From assembly GCA_004299305.1 (NCBI GenBank), contig SCPZ01000044.1, positions 1 through 53,309 on the forward strand: 53,309 nucleotides of DNA. Reading direction: 5' to 3'. Below, piece after piece: positions 9,151 through 15,653 of this stretch. The notes under the pieces are model-generated. The model worked only from the letters and a program-made list of their open reading frames with translations. It searched no databases and was not told the origin of the DNA. Source of the stretch: Methylobacter sp. (GTDB lineage: Bacteria > Pseudomonadota > Gammaproteobacteria > Methylococcales > Methylomonadaceae). The translations under genes were made by a program, and so were the position numbers. The number at the start of each line of letters is the position of its first letter. Position 1 is the first letter of the stretch.

Positions 9151-9717
9151 TTAGCGGAGCAAGCCGGAAATCTTTTTAAATTCAGGGTGAGTGGAATCCC
9201 TGACCCATTCGAATAATACCGATTCATAATTGGTAATGGTAGCGCCCTGTTGTTGCATACGCTGCAAAGCATAGAATTTATGTTCGGCCTTGCGGGAACA
9301 AATCGCGTCTTCGACGACATGCACCTGATAACCTAAATGTATCAACTCCAAGGCGGTCTGCAATACGCAAACATGCGTTTCCTGGCCGACCAGTATGATT
9401 TGTTGGCGATCGGTATTGGCTACAGTGTCGGTAAAACCCTCGGCCGCGCAGCAGGAAAAACCGGTCTTGTCAAAAATCAGGGTATCTTCCGACAATAGGT
9501 CGGTGATGGTCGCGTCGGTAGGACCTAAGCCTTTGGGATATTGCTCGGTTAGCAGCACCGGAATGCTTAATAGTCCGGCGGCTTCAACCAGGCTACAGGC
9601 GTTGGACCTCATCAGTTCCGCTTCGGTTTCAAGCATGGCTGAGGATAATTTTGTTTGCAAATCGACGACGATCAGCAGGCTGTTTGGTATCGATAGGATG
9701 TTAGGGTGTGTGGGCAT
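9151..9717 (-). CDS. Isochorismatase-family cysteine hydrolase
   Basis: A 188-residue alpha/beta hydrolase of the isochorismatase-like superfamily. The catalytic triad is visible: Asp19 (LIVVDLQTKL), Lys84 (IFDKTGFSCC) and Cys117 (GQETHVCVLQTAL). The TEQYPKGLGPT segment is typical of the YcaC/isochorismatase-domain subgroup, whose substrates are mostly unknown amides. The ATG at 9717 is preferred, because the in-frame extension to a TTG at 9735 is encoded by the upstream heptamer repeat and is not conserved-looking. It is followed by the hopJ-family gene. The exact substrate cannot be inferred. Confidence 0.85.
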   Translation of the reverse strand: MPTHPNILSIPNSLLIVVDLQTKLSSAMLETEAELMRSNACSLVEAAGLLSIPVLLTEQYPKGLGPTDATITDLLSEDTLIFDKTGFSCCAAEGFTDTVANTDRQQIILVGQETHVCVLQTALELIHLGYQVHVVEDAICSRKAEHKFYALQRMQQQGATITNYESVLFEWVRDSTHPEFKKISGLLR

Positions 9718-9720
9718 ATT

Positions 9721-9842
9721 AGGTTCAAGGTTCAAGGTTCAAGGTTCAAGGTTCAAGGTTCAAGGTTCAAGGGGCAAGGTTCAAGGTTCAAGGGGCAAGG
9801 TGAAAGTTCAAAAACACATCCTTGAACCTTGAACCTTGAACC
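9721..9842. repeat. GGTTCAA heptamer array with inverted arm
   Basis: Between the hydrolase start and the smpB stop lie at least seven direct copies of the 7-mer AGGTTCA (with two GGGGCAA variants), then about 20 unrelated bases, then three inverted copies (CCTTGAA) at about 9822-9842. The arms can fold into a long hairpin. Two further copies (AGGTTCAAGGTTCAA) lie at 9131-9145 between the hydrolase and hopJ genes. The structure may end smpB transcription, but there is no clear T-tract. Confidence 0.9.
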
Positions 9843-10328
9843 TCACCCCTTCTTCATAATTCGCGCTTTTTCACGTTGCCAATCGCGGTCTTTTGAAGTC
9901 GCGCGCTTGTCGTGCAATTGCTTACCTTTTGCCAGACCGATTTCCAGCTTGGCCCTGCCGTTTTTCCAGTACATTTTCAATGGAATCAAGGTGTAGCCTT
10001 TGCGTTCGACCGAGCCGATCAGCTTGTTGAGCTCATTCCGATGCAGCAACAATTTTTTGGCGCGGATAGAATCGGGATTAACATGGGTCGATGCCGATAA
10101 AAGAGGTGAAATATGCGCACCGGACAACCAAGCTTCGCCCCGTTTTATCGCCACGTAACTCTCTTTAAGTTGTACGCGTCCATCCCTCAGGCTTTTAACT
10201 TCCCAGCCTTCCAAAACAACCCCGGCTTCAAACCGCTCCTCAATCGAATATTCAAAAGTAGCCTGACGATTAACGGCAATGGTGGCATTTTGCTGCTTGG
10301 TGTTTTTCTTGGACTTTTTATCGGCCAT
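9843..10328 (-). CDS. smpB: SsrA-binding protein SmpB
   Basis: Binds tmRNA and brings it to stalled ribosomes for trans-translation. The 161-residue product has the family length plus a short lysine-rich N-terminal extension ([12 protein letters not shown]). Recognisable features are the beta-barrel core beginning [22 protein letters not shown], the [13 protein letters not shown] segment, [22 protein letters not shown], and the basic tail [17 protein letters not shown] that mimics part of the tRNA anticodon region. No tmRNA gene is seen in this window. Flanked by repeats on its 3' side and divergent from the transporter gene. Confidence 0.97.
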   Translation of the reverse strand: MADKKSKKNTKQQNATIAVNRQATFEYSIEERFEAGVVLEGWEVKSLRDGRVQLKESYVAIKRGEAWLSGAHISPLLSASTHVNPDSIRAKKLLLHRNELNKLIGSVERKGYTLIPLKMYWKNGRAKLEIGLAKGKQLHDKRATSKDRDWQREKARIMKKG

Positions 10329-10483
10329 AAGTGCGGGTTAGGATTTTTAAACTGACGTAAAGGAATAATTTTGTTATTTTACTCGATATTACTAACTAGA
10401 TGTTATGCAATAAACGGAAAAGTTCACCACGAAAGATACATTCGTGGATATTTTATAATGATTGAGTTTTTACAGGCACACCA

Positions 10484-11848
10484 ATGACGGATACAAAAAA
10501 ATCAATTCATGGCGAATGGTCGTCACGTTTCGCATTTATTCTGGCTGCGACAGGTTCCGCAGTCGGCCTGGGTAATATTTGGAAGTTTCCGTATATTACC
10601 GGAGAAAATGGCGGCGGGGCATTTGTGATCGTTTATTTGCTGTGTGTATTATTAATAGGCGTCCCTATCATGATGGCGGAAACCATGTTGGGGCGGCGCA
10701 GCAGACAGAACCCCATCAACACCATGATAACCCTGGCCGATGAAGCCGGGGCCGATAAAAACTGGCATTATTTAGGTTGGATGGGCCTTATTGCCGGTTT
10801 TTTAATACTGTCTTATTACAGCGTCATCGCAGGCTGGGCTTCGGCTTACGTATTAAAAGCCTTAACCGGCAGTTTTTTCGGCGCCGATGCTATAACAATC
10901 AAAGCGCTTTTTGATGATTTTATGGCCAGTCCGATGCAGTTAGCTTTCTGGCATAGCCTGTTCATGCTGGCGACCATGCTGGTTGTGGTTCGCGGCGTTA
11001 ATACCGGCCTGGAGAAAGCCGTTCGTTTTTTAATGCCCAGTTTGTTTATATTACTGATATTAATGGTCGCTTATGCAATGACCTTCGATGACTATTATGA
11101 CCGAGGCATCAAATTCTTATTCACGCCCGATTTTAGCAAACTGACCGGCAACGGCGTATTGACCGCCATGGGACATGCTTTCTTTACCCTGAGTTTAGGC
11201 ATGGGCGCAATCATGATTTACGGCTCGTACTTGCCGAAAAATGTGTCTATTGCCAAAACCGTCTATTTGATTGCGGGCACCGATACAGTGGTCGCCTTAT
11301 TAGCAGGCATAGCGATTTTCCCGATTGTTTTTGCCGCCGGACTGGAACCTGCGGCCGGCCCTGGGTTGATCTTTCAAACCTTACCGATTGCATTCGGCAA
11401 CATGACCGGCGGCTGGTTATTCGGCATATTGTTTTTTGTGATGCTGGTATTCGCCGCCTTATCGTCTTCCATCTCCTTGATTGAACCGGCTGTCGCATGG
11501 TTAGTTGAGAATAAAGATATGAGTAGAAAACAAGCTTGTATCTGGTCGGGATCTATAACTTGGTTGCTAGGCTTTGGCACCATTTTTTCATTCAACCTCT
11601 GGTCGGAATTCAAGATTTTCGACAAGACCGTTTTTCAATTGCTGGATTATCTAACCGCCAATTTGATGTTGCCTATCGGCGGTTTCTGCATCGCGGTGTT
11701 CGCCGGTTGGATCATGAAGCAGCAACACACCGAGCATGAACTGGACATGCCTAACGCGCTCAGCTATCAAATATGGCAGATTTTAATTCGCTACGTAGCT
11801 CCCTCCGCCGTATTTTTAGTATTTCTGCATGTGGTCGGAGTCCTTTAA
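10484..11848 (+). CDS. Sodium-dependent (SNF/NSS family) transporter
   Basis: A 454-residue inner-membrane symporter of the neurotransmitter:sodium symporter family, probably for an amino acid or related amine. The first membrane helix carries the family signature GSAVGLGNIWKFPYITGENG, which contributes to sodium and substrate binding. About 11 hydrophobic segments follow, as in bacterial NSS members such as LeuT-like and TnaT proteins. The specific substrate cannot be read. It ends 2 bases before ratA, so the transporter, ratA and rnfH form a likely operon, driven from the 155-base gap after smpB. Confidence 0.92.
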   Translation: MTDTKKSIHGEWSSRFAFILAATGSAVGLGNIWKFPYITGENGGGAFVIVYLLCVLLIGVPIMMAETMLGRRSRQNPINTMITLADEAGADKNWHYLGWMGLIAGFLILSYYSVIAGWASAYVLKALTGSFFGADAITIKALFDDFMASPMQLAFWHSLFMLATMLVVVRGVNTGLEKAVRFLMPSLFILLILMVAYAMTFDDYYDRGIKFLFTPDFSKLTGNGVLTAMGHAFFTLSLGMGAIMIYGSYLPKNVSIAKTVYLIAGTDTVVALLAGIAIFPIVFAAGLEPAAGPGLIFQTLPIAFGNMTGGWLFGILFFVMLVFAALSSSISLIEPAVAWLVENKDMSRKQACIWSGSITWLLGFGTIFSFNLWSEFKIFDKTVFQLLDYLTANLMLPIGGFCIAVFAGWIMKQQHTEHELDMPNALSYQIWQILIRYVAPSAVFLVFLHVVGVL

Positions 11849-11850
11849 GC

Positions 11851-12282
11851 ATGACCGTTGTTCAAAAAAGCGCTTTAGTCAAATTTTCAGCACAGCAGAT
11901 GTTTGACCTGGTCAACGACATTGAAGCCTATCCGAAGTTTTTGCCTTGGTGCAGCGGCAGTCGAATCATCCTGCGTGAGGATCACCTGGTTGAGGCTGAG
12001 TTAGTGATTTCAAAAGGCGGTTTTAATAAATCTTTTTCGACCCGGAACAAGATTGAACCGGGCCGCAGGATGACGGTTTCCTTAGTGGACGGCCCGTTTT
12101 CCTCCTTGGAAGGCGCCTGGGAATTTGCAGTGTTACGTGAAGATGCCAGCAAAATTTCCCTAAACCTGGAATTTGAAATGTCGGGAAAACTAGCAAGTCT
12201 GGCTTTCGGCGCAGTCTTTAACCAGATTTGCAATACCATGGTGAGTTCCTTTACCGCACGGGCTAAAGCCATTTATGGTTAA
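11851..12282 (+). CDS. ratA: RatA / ubiquinone-binding START-like protein
   Basis: A 143-residue START-like (Coq10/PasT/RatA) protein. The opening VQKSALVKFSAQQMFDLVND and IEAYPKFLPWCSGSRI are diagnostic, as is the closing FNQICNTMVSSFTARAKAIYG. In E. coli RatA has been reported to bind 50S subunits and block association, while relatives bind ubiquinone. The cellular role here is not certain. The ATG at 11851 is chosen because a longer in-frame start at 11773 would overlap the transporter by 76 bases and add non-homologous residues. It overlaps rnfH by 8 bases, the usual neighbour. Confidence 0.93.
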   Translation: MTVVQKSALVKFSAQQMFDLVNDIEAYPKFLPWCSGSRIILREDHLVEAELVISKGGFNKSFSTRNKIEPGRRMTVSLVDGPFSSLEGAWEFAVLREDASKISLNLEFEMSGKLASLAFGAVFNQICNTMVSSFTARAKAIYG

Positions 12283-12550
12283 TGTCGAAGTAGCTTATGC
12301 CAACCCCGAACAGCAGGTGATAGTCGCGTTGACAATGGAGGAAGGCGCGACTATTGACGCTGCGATCTTAACATCCGGCTTGCTGGAGCGTTTTCCTGAG
12401 CTGGCCTTGTCCGAGCTTAATGCGGGCATTTTTGGCGTAGCTTGCAAACTGGATCAACTTGTTAGTGAGGGCGACAGAATAGAGATTTATCGGCCTTTGC
12501 TTCATGATCCTAAAGAGGCTAGACGGCAAAGGGCTTTGAAGAGTTTTTGA
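12275..12550 (+). CDS. rnfH: RnfH family ubiquitin-like protein
   Basis: A 91-residue beta-grasp protein of the RnfH/YfjF family. Typical parts are the N-terminal VEVAYANPEQQVIVALTMEEG, the GIFGVACKLDQLVSEGDRIEIYRPL stretch (in short: GVACKLD then GDRIEIYRPL), and the basic end DPKEARRQRAL. RatA-RnfH adjacency is conserved in proteobacteria, and the 8-base overlap implies translational coupling. The function is unknown despite the name linking it to the Rnf electron transport complex. Confidence 0.94.
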   Translation: MVNVEVAYANPEQQVIVALTMEEGATIDAAILTSGLLERFPELALSELNAGIFGVACKLDQLVSEGDRIEIYRPLLHDPKEARRQRALKSF

Positions 12551-12608
12551 GGTTATCATCCTATAACACCAACTGCTATGAGCATAAGTATCTACACAAG
12601 TACCGGCT

Positions 12609-12696
12609 CCTTCTCCCTTGAGGGAGAAGGTTGATGAGGGGGATATAAATGCTTGTTTTTATTCTCCTCACCCCAACCCTCTCCAGCAGGAGAGGG
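12609..12696. repeat. Paired hairpins of a CTC-rich dispersed repeat
   Basis: CCTTCTCCCT-TG-AGGGAGAAGG (12609-12630) and CCCTCTCC-AGCA-GGAGAGGG (12677-12696) are two strong hairpins in the 245-base gap between rnfH and the NadS-like gene. The outer parts GATGAGGGGG and CCTCACCCC can also pair. Members of this family occur as short in-frame inserts in proteins; one is visible in the PKS acyltransferase domain near 33078-33143. The hairpins could also stop transcripts from either side, although T-tracts are weak. Confidence 0.8.
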
Positions 12697-12794
12697 AGCC
12701 AGATTAACTTGCAGCTCATTGTATTTATGATGTAAAAAAGTTGTGTAGATAGGAGAAGTAACTACCAAAGTTAAACCACTACCTGATGCAATTG

Positions 12795-13094
12795 TTAAGC
12801 ATGACTGCCGTATAGATTTTTAACTACCGAATTAGGATCAGCTTGCACTAGCCTTAATAAAACCTTAGCTGGGCCAGTTGGATGACGATGACCTTGCTCC
12901 CAATTTTGAAGTGTCCTAATATTTACGCCAATTAGGGCAGCAAACTTTGATTGGGAGAAACCAATGCTTTCGCGAATAGCTTTAATGTTAGGCTCTGGAA
13001 ATTCGTGTATGCGGGAGGCTTCTATTTCACCTCGCTTTATTTTGCCAGCTTCTTTGATGCTAGCTATTAATTCATTGAAATGCTCATCTTTCAT
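12795..13094 (-). CDS. NadS-like HTH antitoxin
   Basis: A 99-residue DNA-binding protein of the NadS/HigA-like group. The N-terminal half resembles NadS (FNELIASIKEAGKIKRGE), and the C-terminal half is an XRE helix-turn-helix (IRESIGFSQSKFAALIGVNIRTLQNWEQGHRHP in full, e.g. GFSQSKFAALIGV and LQNWEQG). Such antitoxins neutralise and autoregulate a RelE/HigB-type toxin encoded just upstream. Here the upstream toxin is only a C-terminal remnant that overlaps this start by 11 bases. The ATG at 13094 is chosen over one at 13115 because it matches the family start. It may now be an orphan. Confidence 0.85.
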   Translation of the reverse strand: MKDEHFNELIASIKEAGKIKRGEIEASRIHEFPEPNIKAIRESIGFSQSKFAALIGVNIRTLQNWEQGHRHPTGPAKVLLRLVQADPNSVVKNLYGSHA

Positions 13095-13250
13095 TTTTAA
13101 ACTCCGAGACAACAACTTCCCTAAGCATCGACAACTGATCTTTCGTTAAATCATCACATTCATTTTTTGCGTAAGCGTAAAGCATGAAAATTTGGTCGTT
13201 ATTGGTTGCCCAATAATAGGCTGGATGCGTGATTGCAAGCCCCCTTTTGT
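13084..13250 (-). pseudogene. Beheaded RelE/HigB-type toxin remnant
   Basis: Reading leftwards, the frame encodes a toxin C terminus: YYWATNNDQIFMLYAYAKNE, then a helix DDLTKDQLSMLREVVVSEF and stop at 13084-13086. The string YYWATNNDQIFMLYAYAKNE is typical of NadS-linked toxins. The N-terminal two-thirds, including most of the catalytic core, is absent. Upstream of about residue KRG the sequence runs into the end of an attC-like site (13251-13272). This is a truncated gene fused to a recombination site. An internal ATG at 13185 could yield only 33 residues. Confidence 0.8.
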
Positions 13251-13272
13251 TCTCTTGACTGACTTGTTGGGT
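13251..13272 (-). other. attC site remnant (one arm)
   Basis: The plus-strand string TTGACTGACTTGTTGGGT closely resembles the outer ends of the attC sites at 19281-19296 and 20255-20270 (TTGACTGGCTTGTTAGGC), including a GTTRRRY core, GTTGGGT. On the minus strand it sits just past the 3' end of the toxin-antitoxin cassette at 13315-13939, as expected for its attC. The opposite arm is missing: the sequence passes directly into the toxin remnant. Confidence 0.6.
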
Positions 13273-13314
13273 TTAACAGCAACCACCAAGGCAGACAGAA
13301 AACACCCCATGCAA

Positions 13315-13632
13315 CTAAGCGTTTGACATCAAAAAATCACGCAATACCTCTGGATGCTTGGCAACGATTTTTAGCAATGTTTCAGCAGCACCGGAGGGAT
13401 GACGGCGCCCCTGCTCCCACTGCTGTAAAGTACGGGATGATATGTGCAATGCTTTTGCAAACTGAGTTTGGGACAAGCCGCATTTTACTCGCGTGGCAAC
13501 TATTTCATTAGGTTCAATGGTATAGGTTGCACCGTGGCGGCCTGATTTAACATCCCGAATGGCGGCAAGCAGTTCCTCGCCAATGTTTCGCTTGGCATCA
13601 CGTTCCAACAGTTCTGTTTCGTTAAGGGACAT
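13315..13632 (-). CDS. HTH antitoxin, HigA/NadS type
   Basis: A 105-residue antitoxin with an N-terminal GEELLAAIRDVKSGRHG segment and a C-terminal XRE helix-turn-helix (CGLSQTQFAKALHI, RTLQQWEQGRRHPSG), clearly related to the NadS-like protein at 12795. The ATG at 13632 overlaps the toxin stop by 11 bases, giving the toxin-first gene order usual for HigBA. The upstream in-frame extension is only toxin sequence in another frame. Expected to neutralise the neighbouring toxin and repress the pair. Toxin-antitoxin cassettes are common stabilisers of large integron arrays, and an attC remnant follows. Confidence 0.88.
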   Translation of the reverse strand: MSLNETELLERDAKRNIGEELLAAIRDVKSGRHGATYTIEPNEIVATRVKCGLSQTQFAKALHISSRTLQQWEQGRRHPSGAAETLLKIVAKHPEVLRDFLMSNA

Positions 13633-13939
13633 TTCCCATTTCCTCGGCAATTTGTTTGAGTAAGTGGGCTGGAATATTCTCTTTTGCACTTTTGGCATAA
13701 ATAACCAGCAAAACCAATGCGCCGCTTTCAAGGCGAGCGGTATAAATGACCCTTACGCCCCCACGTTTTCCAGAACCATAACATGACCAACGAATTTTCC
13801 GGCAGCCACCCGAACTTGGAATAACATCTCCAGCTTCTGGGTTCGCAGCAAGAAACGCCGTGAATTTTGTGTGCTCTTCATCTGACCAGTAATCAGGCCA
13901 GAGCTTTGTGAACAAGGGGGATTCGATAATTGTCAGCAT
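13622..13939 (-). CDS. RelE/HigB-type toxin
   Basis: A 105-residue toxin of the RelE superfamily, probably a ribosome-dependent mRNA nuclease. The diagnostic core is GDVIPSSGGCRKIRW, then GSGKRGGVRVIY and a C-terminal beta strand/helix (LVLLVIYAKSAKENI). The start at 13939 (MLTIIESPLF) matches the usual beginning, but an ATG at 13957 is also possible. It overlaps the downstream antitoxin gene by 11 bases. The comparable central core is exactly what the neighbouring toxin remnant has lost. Confidence 0.88.
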   Translation of the reverse strand: MLTIIESPLFTKLWPDYWSDEEHTKFTAFLAANPEAGDVIPSSGGCRKIRWSCYGSGKRGGVRVIYTARLESGALVLLVIYAKSAKENIPAHLLKQIAEEMGNVP

Positions 13940-13982
13940 TTTTGAATCATACGCCAATGAGGTATAAGTCGCAAATGCTCAA

Positions 13983-14172
13983 TTGGACTGCCTAACCCAT
14001 CATGATTGCGGACAACTCGCCCCCGACCATGAAAGCCGAATAGGCCATAATAAGAGAGTGGAAGAAGTTGGGGCAGAGGTCGTTTTACGAATGGTGGCTT
14101 CGACCCCGATGCCTAACCTGACTCACTTGGACTGGCCCGTACCCCAGATTGTATCGCTTGTTTTACAAGTCA
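13983..14172. other. Non-coding gap with two attC-like core heptamers
   Basis: Between the toxin gene and the hydrolase unit no convincing gene is seen. GCCTAAC, the form of an attC outer core, occurs at 13989-13995 and 14111-14117, but neither has a clear partner arm. They may be decayed attC sites or chance. The remaining sequence gives only short uninformative reading frames. Confidence 0.3.
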
Positions 14173-14243
14173 TGTAGGGTACGCTGTGCGTACCTTATCA
14201 ATCGCCACGAATTAAAATAAGGGTACGCGCAGCGTACCCTACA
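14173..14243. repeat. Inverted repeat with ~24-bp arms
   Basis: TGTAGGGTACGCTGTGCGTA (arm 14173-14196) and its near-perfect reverse complement (14219-14243) flank a 22-base A/T-rich loop. It lies immediately beyond the stop of the serine hydrolase gene. This sort of GTACGC-rich hairpin is common as a dispersed element in proteobacterial genomes. It may act as a transcript end, but it does not look like an attC, because the GTTRRRY cores are missing. Confidence 0.75.
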
Positions 14244-14246
14244 CGG

Positions 14247-14804
14247 CTACAAATGCTCAAGGATTTGTGGGAACTCAGCAAAGCCTGCTGCACTATTGAA
14301 ATGCCCAGCACTCGGAACGTCGATTGTTTCCGCCCCAATTGTTGATGCGAAGGATATGAGCACCCCAGTAGGGAGATAAGGATCAGAGCTAGATAAAAAG
14401 CTAACTGCCTTTTTGCAATACTTGTTCGTAGCTTTGAGATCCTGTTCGGTGACAAAGAATTCTGAATTGATTCTGTCGAAGTCCTCATTTCCGGAAAAGA
14501 ACTGGTTGAATCCCGATACGGTGATGAGCTTGCTAATTCCGACTTGTCGGGACGTAAGATACTTGACTGCAAAAACAGCGGAGGAACTATGCGTGACAAG
14601 AGTAGATTCTTCGTTTAGCAAGCCATTATTGCGGTATGCATCTACAATGCGCGCCCAGGATTCAAATGTCTGACCTACCGGTGTCGGAAAGGGAGGGGCA
14701 AAGCACGTGTCACCGCGAGACGCTAGAACTCCATGTAACCAAGGAAACCAGTTCTCATAGGGGGAGCCAAAGGAACCGTGAAAAACAAATGTTGTATTGC
14801 TCAT
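14247..14804 (-). CDS. RBBP9/YdeN-like serine alpha/beta hydrolase
   Basis: A 185-residue alpha/beta hydrolase. It opens with the subgroup hallmark FVFHGSFGSPYENWFPWL, has a nucleophile elbow at THSSSAV (Ser73), a likely acid Asp141 (SSSDPYLP) and a catalytic histidine His168 (PSAGHFN). This size and order fit the RBBP9/YdeN serine hydrolases, whose natural substrates are poorly known. It is the last gene of a leftward three-gene unit, 24 bases after the methyltransferase. It could act on the product of the other two enzymes. No signal peptide, so cytoplasmic. Confidence 0.82.
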   Translation of the reverse strand: MSNTTFVFHGSFGSPYENWFPWLHGVLASRGDTCFAPPFPTPVGQTFESWARIVDAYRNNGLLNEESTLVTHSSSAVFAVKYLTSRQVGISKLITVSGFNQFFSGNEDFDRINSEFFVTEQDLKATNKYCKKAVSFLSSSDPYLPTGVLISFASTIGAETIDVPSAGHFNSAAGFAEFPQILEHL

Positions 14805-14828
14805 ATTTCATTACCTCAGAGGAAAAAG

Positions 14829-15647
14829 TTAAGCCGGATGTCTCTTGTAAGCGCAGTAAATCGGGTAGTCGTGTGCCCAAGCATAAGGTGCGTAAGAAAT
14901 CGTATAGCTAGAGAAGAATCGGTTAAGTAGGTCTTCCCAATGCTGAATCGGCATTACGTGGAACTGAATCTTTCCCCCTTTGTGCCAACCGAGTTCAAGA
15001 TATCGCTCGTAGGTCTTGGTCGATACGACACCATCCTCATGGGCTTGTCGAACCAACTTAAACATTTCCCCGAATTCCAGCATATGAGTCTTCGGATCCA
15101 TGGCGGCCAAAGTTAGCTGATAGGCCAAGTATGGAAACGGGTCTTCGTGCCTGAAGCAGTTCTCGAACCTATGGAAGGCAGCTAGGAGCGGCCCTTGCCG
15201 AGACTGATCAAAAAAGAAACTCTTGGTGATAAATGTGCCGCTAGGGCGAAGGCTCTTGTGAACGTTATCTACAAAATCAGCAACTCGCTCAGGGGCGACG
15301 TTTCCAACAACAAGATCGCCAACGACCATGTCGAACTCACAATCAAAGTTCATGTCCTCCCAGGCAACGACATAAACGATTTCGTGCGAATTCTTGTAGC
15401 GCCTGTCTTCTGAAATGGCTTCGTGAAACGCCTTGCTATTGTCGGCAACAACAATTTCGCATCGTTCCTCGAATCCAAGATCACGATACTCATTTGTTGA
15501 TCCCAATACCAATAGCCTTGGTGCACGATCGCCGACCGCTTCTCTGATCTTGTGAAGCTCACTCTTGCAAAGATCGAGTTCAAACCTGCTGGGTCTGCAC
15601 GGAGGAACATATGAGCGCCAATATTCTACTAAACGTGAGTCCCACAT
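14829..15647 (-). CDS. Class I SAM-dependent methyltransferase-like protein
   Basis: A 272-residue protein with a Rossmann methyltransferase fold: motif I LLVLGSTNE (residues 45-53), an acidic residue after beta2 (IVVADNS, Asp69), motif IV-like FDMVVGDLVVGN (105-116), and SLRPSGTFITKSFF as the post-IV strand. Motif I lacks the classic GxGxG, but GSTNEYRDLG is a known variation. The C-terminal 120 residues (cysteine, histidine and tyrosine rich) are unfamiliar and may bind the substrate. It lies 6 bases after the nitrilase-toroid gene. The substrate is unknown, so the protein is called from fold motifs only. Confidence 0.75.
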   Translation of the reverse strand: MWDSRLVEYWRSYVPPCRPSRFELDLCKSELHKIREAVGDRAPRLLVLGSTNEYRDLGFEERCEIVVADNSKAFHEAISEDRRYKNSHEIVYVVAWEDMNFDCEFDMVVGDLVVGNVAPERVADFVDNVHKSLRPSGTFITKSFFFDQSRQGPLLAAFHRFENCFRHEDPFPYLAYQLTLAAMDPKTHMLEFGEMFKLVRQAHEDGVVSTKTYERYLELGWHKGGKIQFHVMPIQHWEDLLNRFFSSYTISYAPYAWAHDYPIYCAYKRHPA

Positions 15648-15653
15648 ACTCGA

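Noticed and set aside
9721-9842. Possible CRISPR array from short regular repeats
   Set aside because: The repeats are 7-mers without spacers and no cas genes are near. It is a simple tandem repeat.
12786-12800. GTTAAGC next to the NadS-like stop as a further attC
   Set aside because: A matching core and pairing arm cannot be found within 130 bases, so the heptamer is probably chance.
13983-14075. Candidate attC from GCCTAAC at 13989 to GTTGGGG near 14068
   Set aside because: The second core breaks the GTTRRRY rule in its last base and the arms hardly pair, so it is noted only as a possible decayed site.
14173-14243. attC at the left end of the three-gene unit
   Set aside because: The inverted repeat lacks GTTRRRY/RYYYAAC cores and is more like a dispersed GTACGC hairpin. 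The left limit of the unit as a cassette is therefore unproven.
14247-14804. The serine hydrolase as the missing thioesterase of the PKS line
   Set aside because: It lies 7 kb away, behind five attC sites and other cassettes, and is coupled to the nitrilase and methyltransferase genes. Its RBBP9-like opening also differs from type II thioesterases.
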